Assembly: GCA_025997655.1 (NCBI GenBank)
Contig: BNUW01000018.1
Location: 1 to 24,707, forward strand
Length of the DNA: 24,707 bases
Origin: Spirochaetia bacterium
Lineage (GTDB): Bacteria; Spirochaetota; Spirochaetia; Treponematales; Breznakiellaceae
Direction: 5' to 3'
The translations under genes were made by a program, and so were the position numbers. Of the stretch, positions 7,821-14,959 are shown in pieces (position 1 is the stretch's first letter; each line of letters opens with the position of its first letter). The notes under the pieces are model-generated. The model ran no database searches, was not told the DNA's origin, and saw nothing but the letters and a program-made list of their open reading frames with translations.

Positions 7821-8417
7821 CTATTTAACCAAACCGGAGAAGCCCATGAAGGCTATGGATAAAAGGCCCGACGATACGAACAGTATGGGAGCCCCCTTGA
7901 GGAACGCGGGAATCGGGCTGGTTCTGATTCGCCGGCGGACCCCCGCAAGCAGAAGCAGGGCCAGGAGGAAACCTGCGGCAACCCCTATGGCGTATACCAC
8001 GGACTGCACGAAAGTGTAGGGCTGGCCGGTGAAGGTACACACGTTGTTAATCACGTCCAGGGTAACCGCCAGGATGGCGCAGTTGGTGGTGATCAGCGCA
8101 AGGTAGATACCCATGGATGCATAGAGGGCCGGGGCGGATTTCTTCAGGTAGAATTCCACCAACTGAACCAGGGAGGCGATAACCAGGATGAACACCAGAA
8201 GCTGGAGGAACACCATGCCCGCCGGTTCCAGAATGTACCGGTAAATAGGCCAGGTAACGCAGGTGGCGATGACCGTTACAAAGGTTACGGCCAGACCCAT
8301 ACCGAAGGATTTGTCCTCATCGGTACTCATCCCTATGAAGGGGCAGAGGGCGATGAAGCGCAGTAATACTACGTTGTTAATGAGAAAGGCGGAGATGAAT
8401 ATCTTAAAGAGAATCAT
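7821..8417 (-). CDS. rnfA: Rnf complex subunit A, membrane
   Basis: RnfA is one of two homologous six-helix membrane subunits of the Rnf complex. The 198-residue product opens with F-I-S-A-F-L-I-N-N-V-V-L and contains the T-N-C-A-I-L-A-V segment (Cys of the T-N-C half-motif), the known place where RnfA and RnfE together hold an iron-sulfur centre within the membrane. GGAGG sits 7 nt before ATG 8417. The start overlaps the rnfE stop by 4 nt (ATGA), indicating coupled translation. Confidence 0.97.
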   Translation of the reverse strand: MILFKIFISAFLINNVVLLRFIALCPFIGMSTDEDKSFGMGLAVTFVTVIATCVTWPIYRYILEPAGMVFLQLLVFILVIASLVQLVEFYLKKSAPALYASMGIYLALITTNCAILAVTLDVINNVCTFTGQPYTFVQSVVYAIGVAAGFLLALLLLAGVRRRIRTSPIPAFLKGAPILFVSSGLLSIAFMGFSGLVK

Positions 8418-9019
8418 GCCCGGACCTCCTTAGCTTTAGACTTTAGAAAACCATTGAAACTCATGACAAGGGCAAAGACGATGAATCCCCCCGGAGGCAG
8501 GACGAAAAACAGTATTGGGGTGTAGCCGTCGCCGAAGATCGAAAGGCCGAGGATGCTGCCGTTCCCTAAAAGTTCCCTGATAAGGGAAATCGCTACCAAT
8601 ACCCAGGTATAGCCCACGCCCATGCCCAGGGAGTCAAAGATACAGTCCCCCAGGGGCTGTTTGGACGCAAAGCCTTCCACCCGGCCCATGATGATACAGT
8701 TCACCACGATAAGGGGGATGAATACACCCATGGCCTTGGACAGGTCCGGGAAATAGGCCTTGAGCATATAGTCTACGATGGTGGTAAAGGCGGCGATAAC
8801 GATGATGAATATCGGTATACGGACAGACTCGGGGATGAGCTTCCGGAAGATGCTTATCACCACCTCCGACATGAGGAGCACGAAGGTCATGGAAAGCCCC
8901 ATGCCGATACCGTTGGCCACCGAAGTGGTAACCGCCAGGGATGAGCAGAGGCCGATCATCAGGACCAGCAAAGGGTTTTCTTTTACCAGGCCGTTGATAA
9001 ATATTTTAACGTACTTCAT
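8414..9019 (-). CDS. rnfE: Rnf complex subunit E, membrane
   Basis: RnfE is the partner of RnfA. The 201-residue product has about six membrane helices, begins with K-E-N-P-L-L-V-L-M-I-G-L-C, and carries the V-N-C-I-I-M-G-R motif in the middle, matching the Cys half-motif of this family. GGAGG within the end of rnfG lies 9 nt before ATG 9019, and stop and start share one base (TAATG). Size and order fit the standard family. Members share ancestry with NqrD. Confidence 0.97.
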   Translation of the reverse strand: MKYVKIFINGLVKENPLLVLMIGLCSSLAVTTSVANGIGMGLSMTFVLLMSEVVISIFRKLIPESVRIPIFIIVIAAFTTIVDYMLKAYFPDLSKAMGVFIPLIVVNCIIMGRVEGFASKQPLGDCIFDSLGMGVGYTWVLVAISLIRELLGNGSILGLSIFGDGYTPILFFVLPPGGFIVFALVMSFNGFLKSKAKEVRA

Positions 9020-9624
9020 TATTTAGCGCCTCCTTTTTCCAGCCACGCCTTGCCGGCGGTTCCGGCGGTTTTCACGATCAGGGTGATGGCGGTACTGGTG
9101 ATGGTGGATGCGGTGATGGCGGTCACATCGCCCTTTACCGCAAAGGGATCGTTCACGGATTTTCCGGCGAACTGCCCGTAGAAGGTTGTTCCCGCAGCCT
9201 TATTCACAAAATAGCTGTCGGATACGGCGTTGGCCCCCAGTCCGGGGGTGTCGGAGATATCCATGATTTTAACCCTGGTGATTTTTCCGCCGGTATCCAC
9301 ACCGACCAAAACCGTTGCGGGTCCGCCGTAACTGCCGCTTGAGGCGGTGATAGCGGCGCCGATAACGCTGCCGCCCTTCAGGGCTTTGTACTCTGAGCCG
9401 AAGGTAACCGCCGCCTCGGGGCTTGTAATAGCGCCCTTAAGATCGTCGAAACTGTCCGCATCGGGGAACAAGTCCTTTAAGGCGGCTTGCAAATCCGCCG
9501 CCGAACGCTCTTCAATAACCGTTTTTGTACCGGAATACACAAAAGCAAGGCCGACGCACGCCACGGTTGCAAAAAGCATCAGGGCAACACCGAGTTTTAA
9601 GATACTGCCAACATTGGTTTTCAT
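9019..9624 (-). CDS. rnfG: Rnf complex subunit G, FMN-binding
   Basis: RnfG carries a covalently bound FMN on the outer face of the membrane. The 201-residue product has one N-terminal helix (about 10-30) and a soluble domain with the flavin-binding block near residues 170-182, read as A-I-T-A-S-T-I-T-S. Other homologs usually show S/T-G-A-T at this place, so Gly is Ala and Ala is Ser here; the Thr that takes FMN is kept. The segment D-T-P-G-L-G-A is also typical. The gene overlaps rnfD by 4 nt and rnfE by 1 nt. Confidence 0.95.
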   Translation of the reverse strand: MKTNVGSILKLGVALMLFATVACVGLAFVYSGTKTVIEERSAADLQAALKDLFPDADSFDDLKGAITSPEAAVTFGSEYKALKGGSVIGAAITASSGSYGGPATVLVGVDTGGKITRVKIMDISDTPGLGANAVSDSYFVNKAAGTTFYGQFAGKSVNDPFAVKGDVTAITASTITSTAITLIVKTAGTAGKAWLEKGGAK

Positions 9625-10649
9625 TTCGCAGCCCCCTTGGGTTTAGCTACCGTGCCGTATTTTTTCGGCAGGAGCTTGTTGAGGAAGGGGGTGGCGGCGT
9701 TCATTATCAGAATGCCGTAGCTCACCCCTTCGGGATATGCCCCGAACTTTCTGATAAGCACCGCAATAATCCCCGCGCCGCACCCGAAGATAAGTTTTCC
9801 CGTGGGGGTGAGGGGGGCGGATACATAGTCGGTGGCCATAAAGACCGCGCCGAAGAGGAGCCCACCGGAGAGCAGGCTGAACAGGGGGTCCAGACCTAAA
9901 ACGAGCGACAGGATACACGCTCCAACCACCATGGAGACCGGCGCACGCCAGTCGATGGTCTTGGTGATCAGCAGGAAGATACAGCCGATGAGAATCAATA
10001 CTATAGAAGATTCTCCGATACAGCCCCCATGTTTACCGATAAAGAGGGCCTGTAGGAGCGCCCCGTAATCGGCGGAGGCAGCAAGGCCGTTGGCGGCAAA
10101 GTCCTTGCCAACCTCCGCTATACTGCCGGTCAGCTTGAAGATACCCAGCGGGGTAGGGCCGGTTACCGCATCGGCAAAGGAGTGTGCAAAGCCCGCAGGC
10201 CGCGCCCAACTGGTGATTGCCGCCGGGAAGCTCATGAGGAGGAAAGCCCGGCCGATGAGGGCGGGGTTAAACACATTGGCCCCCAGGCCGCCGAAGAACT
10301 CCTTTGCCACAACCACCGCGAAGATTGCGCCTAAGGCAGTCATCCAGAGCGGGGTTGTGGGGGGGAGTACCAGGGCTAAGAGCAGCCCGGTTACCACGGC
10401 GGAAAGGTCCTTTGCCCGGACGTCCTGTTTGGTGATACACCGGAACAGGGATTCCCCGACTACTGCCGATACAATGCTCACCACGATATTCAACAGGGCG
10501 GGAAGCCCGAAGATGACCACCCCGAACACCGTCACCGGCGCAAGGGCGATCAATACATTGCACATCAGGGCCTTTGCGGGAACCTTGGACGCAATGTGGG
10601 GGCTTGAGGAGAGAAAAAGCTCCTGAGATAGGGATTCGATTTGTGCCAT
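9621..10649 (-). CDS. rnfD: Rnf complex subunit D, membrane, FMN-binding
   Basis: RnfD is the large membrane subunit related to NqrB, with covalent FMN and a proposed role in ion movement. The 342-residue product has about nine or ten helices. The flavinylation site is visible as D-A-V-T-G-P-T-P-L-G, where family members usually read S-G-A-T-P-L; the acceptor Thr is kept. N-P-A-L-I-G-R-A and L-G-A-N-V-F-N-P are also family blocks. GGAGA lies 8 nt before ATG 10649. It sits 12 nt behind rnfC. Confidence 0.96.
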   Translation of the reverse strand: MAQIESLSQELFLSSSPHIASKVPAKALMCNVLIALAPVTVFGVVIFGLPALLNIVVSIVSAVVGESLFRCITKQDVRAKDLSAVVTGLLLALVLPPTTPLWMTALGAIFAVVVAKEFFGGLGANVFNPALIGRAFLLMSFPAAITSWARPAGFAHSFADAVTGPTPLGIFKLTGSIAEVGKDFAANGLAASADYGALLQALFIGKHGGCIGESSIVLILIGCIFLLITKTIDWRAPVSMVVGACILSLVLGLDPLFSLLSGGLLFGAVFMATDYVSAPLTPTGKLIFGCGAGIIAVLIRKFGAYPEGVSYGILIMNAATPFLNKLLPKKYGTVAKPKGAAK

Positions 10650-10661
10650 TACGGTTTCTCC

Positions 10662-12089
10662 TTAATTTGCGGGGGCGGGCTGTTTCGCCGCCTCCGCCGC
10701 AGCCTTCGCTGCCGCAGCAGCCGCTTGGGCCGCCGCCTGCTTGATCCGCAGGCGCCCTTTCCCAATCCGGAACCGCTGTACCAGCTTAATCCGGGCGGGA
10801 CACATATAGGTGCAACTGCCGCATTCAATACAATCCATCAGCCCCACCGCGACCGCTTCGTCCAGGTCACCCGCCTCCAGCGCGTTGTTGGTGATTACCG
10901 GGGAAAGCCGTATGGGACAGTTCCTGACACACCGGCCGCAGCGGATACAGGGGCCTTCCAGATCGGCGATGGTTTCCGCCGCCGTCATAAAGACGATGCC
11001 CGAGGTGTTTTTCTGTATCGGTATGTTCAGGTTCGGCACCGCGTTCCCCATCATGGGGCCGCCGAAGAGGATCTTCCGCACCTTGTCGTACTCAACATCC
11101 ATAAACGCCGGGGGCAGTTCCCCCAGCAGGGTACCGATAGGAGCCCGGATGTTTTTGGGGGTCTTGCAGGCCCCGCCTGATACGGTCAGGTCCCGGTCAA
11201 TCAGGGGCTTGCCAATCTTAAAGGCTTCGGCAATGGCCACCACGGTGCCCACATTCTGCACGATGCAGCCCACGTCCATGGGCATCCCTCCGGAGGGAAC
11301 TTCCCTGCCGGTCAGGGCGGTGATAAGCAGCTTTTCGCCGCCCTGGGGGTAGCGGGTCTTACACAGGCCGATGCTGATTTCCCCCGCCGAGGCCGCCTTA
11401 TCGTTCTTCTGTATCGCCGCCTCGATCATGGGAATAAGCTGGGCCTTATTGTCCTCCATCCCGATGATGGCCTTTTTGACCCCGGTGATGTGCATGATGA
11501 TGGTCAGCCCAAGTATCAGCATATCCGGCTTTTCTTCGATAACCGCCTCATCGGTGGTGAGGTAGGGCTCACATTCGGCCCCATCAACGATAATGGTGTC
11601 GATGGTTTTGTTTGGGGGCGGGCTGAGCTTTATGTGGGTGGGAAACCCCGCGCCCCCCATACCCATGATACCCGCTTCCCGTATCCGCGCCAGGGCTTCT
11701 TCCTTGGTACAGGTGAAGGGGTCCAGGGTGGGGAGGGCTTGGAAAATATCCTTGCCGGGTCCTTCCCCTTCTCCTATTGCTTCGATGATTACACAGATAC
11801 CTTCACCGTTGTTTTGCTGGGTCCGGGGCTCGATCTTCTTCACCACGCCGGTAATAGACGCATGAACCGGTACGGTCATGGGGCCCGGGGCCGCCGCATC
11901 GGCGATTTTCTGCCCGCGCTTGACCTTGTCCCCCACTTGTACCAGACACTTATTCGGCGCTCCGAGATGCTGGTTAATGGGGATCACCACCTGTTTTAAT
12001 AGGGGGGTCCACTCTACGTGTTTCCCCTCGGTTGCTTCCTTCAGCGTCGATGGAAAACGCAACCCTCTTTTAAAAGTACTTACCGCCAT
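10662..12089 (-). CDS. rnfC: Rnf complex subunit C, NADH-reacting
   Basis: RnfC is the peripheral subunit that reacts with NAD(H). The 475-residue product contains G-M-G-G-A-G-F-P (143-150) and D-G-A-E-C-E-P-Y (169-176), the flavin/NADH-binding blocks also seen in NuoF relatives, then two 4Fe-4S motifs at Cys381/384/387/391 and Cys420/423/426/430. A barrel-sandwich-like segment (about 70-88) is present near the N-terminus. The last 25 residues are an Ala/Lys-rich tail, much shorter than the long repeat tail of enterobacterial RsxC. ATG 12089 has AAGGAG 9 nt upstream. It is the first gene of the operon, behind the promoter at 12140-12168. Confidence 0.97.
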   Translation of the reverse strand: MAVSTFKRGLRFPSTLKEATEGKHVEWTPLLKQVVIPINQHLGAPNKCLVQVGDKVKRGQKIADAAAPGPMTVPVHASITGVVKKIEPRTQQNNGEGICVIIEAIGEGEGPGKDIFQALPTLDPFTCTKEEALARIREAGIMGMGGAGFPTHIKLSPPPNKTIDTIIVDGAECEPYLTTDEAVIEEKPDMLILGLTIIMHITGVKKAIIGMEDNKAQLIPMIEAAIQKNDKAASAGEISIGLCKTRYPQGGEKLLITALTGREVPSGGMPMDVGCIVQNVGTVVAIAEAFKIGKPLIDRDLTVSGGACKTPKNIRAPIGTLLGELPPAFMDVEYDKVRKILFGGPMMGNAVPNLNIPIQKNTSGIVFMTAAETIADLEGPCIRCGRCVRNCPIRLSPVITNNALEAGDLDEAVAVGLMDCIECGSCTYMCPARIKLVQRFRIGKGRLRIKQAAAQAAAAAAKAAAEAAKQPAPAN

Positions 12090-12139
12090 CAGAGGCTTCT
12101 CCTTCTTAAAAATTTAACTGAAGACTATATGAATATTCC

Positions 12140-12168
12140 ATAGTATTATCAAAAGGGGGAGCCGTCAA
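12140..12168 (-). promoter_or_regulatory. Promoter of the rnf operon
   Basis: Reading on the minus strand, TTGACG (12168-12163) and TACTAT (12145-12140) are separated by exactly 17 nt. Transcription should begin near 12133, giving a leader of about 44 nt with the rnfC ribosome site. The rest of the gap 12090-12227 is AT-rich without a visible gene, and I see no terminator for the upstream HD-GYP gene. Confidence 0.75.
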
Positions 12169-12227
12169 GTTTTATTTCATATAAATAAATTTATATAGAT
12201 ATAGAAAGGATGATAAAGGCGCTTGAC

Positions 12228-13340
12228 TTAGTTTTTCTGCGCCACACGCTTGAATTTATCTGAAACTAAACAAAAGAGGCCAATCAAACCGGGATCGAAT
12301 TGGGTTCCCGTTCCCTCGGCAATAATCTGTACCGCCTGTTCATGGGGAAGGGGCGCTTTATAGGGCCTGACCGATACGAGGGCGTCGTATACATCGGCGA
12401 TGGCCATTAAACGGCCCTCCAGGGGGATAGTCTCCCCCGCTAAACCATAGGGGTAGCCTTTACCGTCCCATCGTTCATGGTGGGTTCCGGCCATTATCTT
12501 GGCATGGGTCAGAAAGGAGCTTGCGGCCCTGGGTCCGGCGGACTTTGGTCCAATTGGAACGCCTTTTTCTATTTCTTCTATAATTTGGACACCAAAGACG
12601 GTGTGTTTTTTCATGACGCTTAATTCCTCACCGGTCAGTTTGCCGGGCTTTAGCAGGATACTGTCCCGGATGAAGATTTTGCCCACATCATGGAGCTGGG
12701 ATGATTGGAGAAAGAAATCCCGGTCCCAGCTTTCTATTTCCCCGAGGTGTAGTTTTTGGGCAGCCATGGCGTCCAGCAGAATTTCCAGGTACGCATGGAC
12801 CCGCTCTATGTGTCCCCCGGTAACCTCGTCACGGTATTCCACCAGGTTCGCCACGGTTTTTACCACCGAGTTTTGCATATCCAGCACGGCCTTGGTTTTT
12901 TCCTTAACCAGATGCTGGAGGTTATTATTAAACTCCCACAACCGTTTGGTCTGGGTGAGTACCAGGAGGTGGAGCTCTATCCGCTTAAGGAGCAGCGGGG
13001 GCGAAAAGGGCTTGGAGATATAATCAATGGCCCCCAGTTTCAGGCCCTCCAGTTCGCTCGCCGGGTCCGCCCGGGATGTTAAGAAAATGACCGGGATACC
13101 CGCATGCTTCGGGCTTGCCTTGAGTTTTTTCAGCACTTCGTAGCCGTTCATGCCGGGCATTTCAACGTCCAGCAAAATTAAGTCGGGCTGTGCTTTTTCA
13201 AGGAATACAAAGAGCTTTTCTCCGGAAGGGATGGTAATAATATCATACTTTAGAGCAAGGATGCTTTTCCCCAGGGCAAGGCTGGTAACATCGTCATCGA
13301 CCAATACGATTTTCGCGGGAACAAGAGCTTTAGCGTCCAT
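12228..13340 (-). CDS. Response regulator with HD-GYP c-di-GMP phosphodiesterase domain
   Basis: The 370-residue protein joins a receiver domain (about 10-125) to an HD-GYP domain (about 160-360). The receiver shows acidic residues Asp15-17, phospho-acceptor Asp58 in L-L-D-V-E-M-P-G, and Lys110. The output domain keeps H-D-V-G-K (217-221), H-H-E-R-W-D-G-K-G-Y-P (287-297) and D-V-Y-D-A-L (316-321), so metal binding and hydrolysis of cyclic di-GMP are expected. A coiled segment (about 128-160) links the two. GGAGG lies 7-8 nt before ATG 13340. The gene is alone with its own promoter; its kinase is not adjacent, although the hybrid kinase at 18721 is a candidate partner by proximity only. Confidence 0.93.
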   Translation of the reverse strand: MDAKALVPAKIVLVDDDVTSLALGKSILALKYDIITIPSGEKLFVFLEKAQPDLILLDVEMPGMNGYEVLKKLKASPKHAGIPVIFLTSRADPASELEGLKLGAIDYISKPFSPPLLLKRIELHLLVLTQTKRLWEFNNNLQHLVKEKTKAVLDMQNSVVKTVANLVEYRDEVTGGHIERVHAYLEILLDAMAAQKLHLGEIESWDRDFFLQSSQLHDVGKIFIRDSILLKPGKLTGEELSVMKKHTVFGVQIIEEIEKGVPIGPKSAGPRAASSFLTHAKIMAGTHHERWDGKGYPYGLAGETIPLEGRLMAIADVYDALVSVRPYKAPLPHEQAVQIIAEGTGTQFDPGLIGLFCLVSDKFKRVAQKN

Positions 13341-13361
13341 TCTGTGCTCCTCCTTTTAAAA

Positions 13362-13389
13362 ATCATATCACACTCCGGGGTAAAGTCAA
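13362..13389 (-). promoter_or_regulatory. Promoter of the HD-GYP gene
   Basis: On the minus strand TTGACT (13389-13384) and TATGAT (13367-13362) are 16 nt apart, just ahead of the AAGGAGGA ribosome site of the gene starting at 13340. Confidence 0.65.
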
Positions 13390-13402
13390 CTGGAAATACT
13401 TT

Positions 13403-13420
13403 GCAACTAAAATTAGTTGC
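13403..13420. promoter_or_regulatory. Palindrome between hicB and the HD-GYP gene, candidate operator
   Basis: GCAACTAA (13403-13410) and TTAGTTGC (13413-13420) are exact inverted repeats around 2 nt. The site lies 46 nt before the hicB start and 14 nt upstream of the -35 box of the divergent HD-GYP gene. HicB proteins with a ribbon-helix-helix domain commonly bind such palindromes in their own promoter, so this is a plausible operator; I could not define a clean hicB promoter around it. Confidence 0.5.
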
Positions 13421-13465
13421 TTCTTTTCTTGTCCCATGGTAAGCATTACAGGAAAGGGGTTTACT

Positions 13466-13801
13466 ATGAAAAACTATCTTCATTACAAAGAGTACGTGGG
13501 GAGCGTTGAATTTTCCGAAGAAGACACGGTGTTTTTTGGAAAAGTCGCCGGCATTAAGGACCTCATCTCTTTTGAAGGTGATAGCGTAGACGCGATAACA
13601 ACGGACTTTCATCATGCGGTTGATGAATATTTGGCATTTTGTATTGAAAAGGGCAAAAAACCGGAAAAACCATTCAAGGGCTCGTTTAATGTGCGGATAA
13701 GTACCGACCTTCACCGAAAAGCTGCACTCACCGCTTCCGCACGCGGTATCTCCCTCAATATGCTTGTCGAAAATGCCATCAAAGAAACGGTGAGTATGTA
13801 A
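13466..13801 (+). CDS. hicB: HicB-family antitoxin
   Basis: The 111-residue product has a HicB-type N-terminal fold (residues 1-65: K-N-Y-L-H-Y-K-E-Y-V-G-S-V-E-F, then F-F-G-K-V-A-G-I-K-D-L-I-S-F-E-G) and a C-terminal ribbon-helix-helix segment (about 72-109: F-N-V-R-I-S-T-D-L-H-R-K-A). HicB neutralises the mRNA-cutting HicA and represses the operon. ATG 13466 is chosen because GGAAAGGGG (13451-13459) lies 6 nt upstream; an in-frame ATG at 13436 has no ribosome site. An AGGAGG directly at the stop codon (13801-13806) serves a downstream reading frame, but the HicA partner there is broken. Confidence 0.88.
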   Translation: MKNYLHYKEYVGSVEFSEEDTVFFGKVAGIKDLISFEGDSVDAITTDFHHAVDEYLAFCIEKGKKPEKPFKGSFNVRISTDLHRKAALTASARGISLNMLVENAIKETVSM

Positions 13802-13897
13802 GGAGGTAGCGCTTCTTGAAGTCTATGAAATACGACAGGAAGAAAAAAACATCTTGCCGCTATCCGTAAAACCGGCAAACTGAAAGTACCTGCGTGA
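13802..13897 (+). pseudogene. Remnant of a small gene between hicB and the hicA-like ORF
   Basis: After the AGGAGG at 13801-13806 there is no intact frame. One frame reads E-V-Y-E-I-R-Q-E-E-K up to a run of seven A residues (13843-13849); the next frame continues H-L-A-A-I-R-K-T-G-K-L-K-V-P-A and stops at TGA 13895-13897. Joining the two across the A run gives a continuous, charged short peptide. The stop overlaps the GTG start of the hicA-like ORF. I do not recognise the family. Confidence 0.45.
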
Positions 13898-14089
13898 AAA
13901 AAGAAAAGTTTCTTGAAAAAATCCATGAAAATGGCGCTATTTTTATCCGGCATGGAAAGAAGCCTGAGATATATGAAAATCCCCGCACCCATGAGTATCT
14001 CCAAGTTCCCAGGCATCTGCTGCCCTTATGGGCAGCTTGATGTAAACGAATATACGGCAAAGGAAATCATCAAGAAATCAGTAAAATAA
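13894..14089 (+). pseudogene. Broken hicA-like toxin gene
   Basis: From GTG 13894 the frame encodes a HicA-like chain (K-K-E-K-F-L-E-K-I-H-E-N-G, then I-R-H-G-K-K-P-E-I-Y-E-N-P-R-T, then V-P-R-H ending near 14016). It then runs into TGA 14038-14040. In another frame from GAT 14039 the expected HicA tail continues, D-V-N-E-Y-T-A-K-E-I-I-K-K-S-V-K, to TAA 14087-14089. Between them lies a hairpin, GCTGCCC (14019-14025) and GGGCAGC (14030-14036). HicA toxins usually have a catalytic His where this reads K-K-P-E, so the active residue also seems lost. The gene is probably dead, leaving hicB without a working partner here. Confidence 0.7.
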
Positions 14090-14137
14090 AGTGCATCAAA
14101 AACGGCGCCGGTGTCACCATAGCACTCACGAAATAAT

Positions 14138-14213
14138 GGCCGCCTCCGGTTTCCCGGAAGCGGCCTGCTCTTAGGGAGCGCTATTTGACACAGAAAGCGG
14201 GGGCGCAGCCGCC
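14138..14213. repeat. 76-bp direct repeat, copy A
   Basis: This matches 14764-14839 at 74 of 76 positions by direct comparison. It contains a strong hairpin (GGCCGC...GCGGCC with inner CCGG/CCGG) followed by TGCTCTTAGGGAGCGC and a G-rich end. The copy abuts the 3' end of the two-gene TA module, and may also act as its terminator. Confidence 0.92.
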
Positions 14214-14218
14214 ATCTC

Positions 14219-14458
14219 TTATTCGGCAACTACGGCAGCGGCGATGCGTTCCCGAACCATGTCGCCTACCACTTGAGCGGGAGTTTTGTGGTCATGCTCC
14301 GCTATTGTCAGGATGTAGTTGGTACTCGTGTCGTCCAGAAACCGTAACAGTTCCCGGCGGCGGGTGAGAGGGCCTGTCCCTTCCAAAAGCTCCGGCGGAT
14401 TTTCCGTCCACATTTTCTCAAGCGCCCACGCTTCTTCATCAGTTGGTCGTCTAGCCAT
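14219..14458 (-). CDS. Putative antitoxin, second gene of a BrnT-like module
   Basis: A 79-residue protein starting M-A-R-R-P-T-D-E-E at ATG 14458, with AGGAG 5 nt upstream. The longer frame back to 14575 only overlaps the preceding gene and has no ribosome site. The C-terminal half (L-R-F-L-D-D-T-S-T-N-Y-I-L-T-I-A-E-H, then P-A-Q-V-V-G-D-M-V-R-E-R-I) looks like a ribbon-helix-helix DNA-binding segment of antitoxin type. It overlaps the end of the upstream toxin-like gene by 8 nt, the arrangement usual for toxin-first modules. The family assignment is by pattern and order only. Confidence 0.65.
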   Translation of the reverse strand: MARRPTDEEAWALEKMWTENPPELLEGTGPLTRRRELLRFLDDTSTNYILTIAEHDHKTPAQVVGDMVRERIAAAVVAE

Positions 14459-14720
14459 TTTTACTCCTAAGGGGCTTCTGCCCCAGATTTGCTTCGTCCA
14501 GCCATTTTTGGCGGCACGGCATAGCGTGAAATACAAAAAGCGTCCCATCATCCAATTCACGGAACGCAACCTCAAGCGGATTGCCTACACGATTAAAGCC
14601 TACAACGAGAAAGCTCCCATCAGCAGCAGGTTTTTCATAAACGTGTGTACTCAGTGCCCACTCAATGTCGGACTCGCTTACTTTGTGTTTAAACGCAGCT
14701 TCGTGATACTCGACAATCAT
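14451..14720 (-). CDS. Putative BrnT-like toxin
   Basis: An 89-residue protein. Its plan (H-E-A-A-F-K-H-K-V-S-E-S-D-I-E-W-A-L, then L-V-V-G-F-N-R-V-G-N-P-L-E-V-A-F, then F-V-F-H-A-M-P-C-R-Q-K-W-L) resembles small RNase-fold toxins of the BrnT type, which usually show a conserved H-x-x-E-A start, a G-R-x-x-x-G strand and a final (A/S)-x-x-x-R helix. ATG 14720 has no Shine-Dalgarno; instead a perfect -10 box ends 7 nt before it. The module has promoter, toxin, antitoxin and terminator-like repeat in about 550 bp. The target is not known. Confidence 0.6.
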   Translation of the reverse strand: MIVEYHEAAFKHKVSESDIEWALSTHVYEKPAADGSFLVVGFNRVGNPLEVAFRELDDGTLFVFHAMPCRQKWLDEANLGQKPLRSKNG

Positions 14721-14727
14721 GTTTTTA

Positions 14728-14756
14728 ATTATATCTCAAAAATGACCGTTGGACAA
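14728..14756 (-). promoter_or_regulatory. Promoter of the BrnT-like module (leaderless)
   Basis: On the minus strand TTGTCC (14756-14751) and TATAAT (14733-14728) are 17 nt apart. Only 7 nt (14727-14721) separate the -10 from ATG 14720, so transcription should start at or next to the start codon. Confidence 0.7.
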
Positions 14757-14763
14757 GCCAAAA

Positions 14764-14839
14764 GGCCGCCCCCGGTTTCCCGGAAGCGGCCTGCTCTTAG
14801 GGAGCGCTATTTGACAGAGAAAGCGGGGGCGCAGCCGCC
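14764..14839. repeat. 76-bp direct repeat, copy B
   Basis: The second copy of the repeat, differing from copy A at two positions (C for T near base 8, G for C near base 54). It lies directly behind the -35 box of the TA module. Copies A and B therefore bracket the module on both sides, in the same orientation. Confidence 0.92.
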
Positions 14840-14885
14840 TTAGAGCCTACGCTCCGTATCATACAACCATTTTTGTATGATTTGG

Positions 14886-14914
14886 TAGTCAAAAGGGGCG
14901 GGGTATGTTATACT
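14886..14914 (+). promoter_or_regulatory. Putative promoter of the nucleotidyltransferase gene
   Basis: TATACT at 14909-14914 with an extended -10 TG at 14906-14907. The weaker -35 TAGTCA (14886-14891) lies 17 nt upstream. The leader to ATG 14960 would be about 40 nt and includes the GGGGAGG ribosome site. Confidence 0.55.
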
Positions 14915-14959
14915 TTTTCCCATGGACACCTCACAGAAAATGACCGGGGAGGTATTCTC

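Noticed and set aside
13250..13714. Minus-strand ORF of 154 codons upstream of the HD-GYP protein
   Set aside because: It crosses the promoter, the palindrome and the hicB gene in antisense and only overlaps the HD-GYP start in another frame.
14138..14839. Integron cassette with attC sites
   Set aside because: Treponemes can carry integrons, but neither repeat shows the GTTRRRY and RYYYAAC core pairs of attC, and no integrase is present.
14138..14839. CRISPR array
   Set aside because: Only two repeats, 550 bp apart, with genes between them; no regular spacers and no cas genes anywhere in the window.
14319..14843. Plus-strand ORF of 174 codons through the TA cassette
   Set aside because: It is antisense to two overlapping genes with promoter and ribosome site, and it includes the repeat sequence itself.
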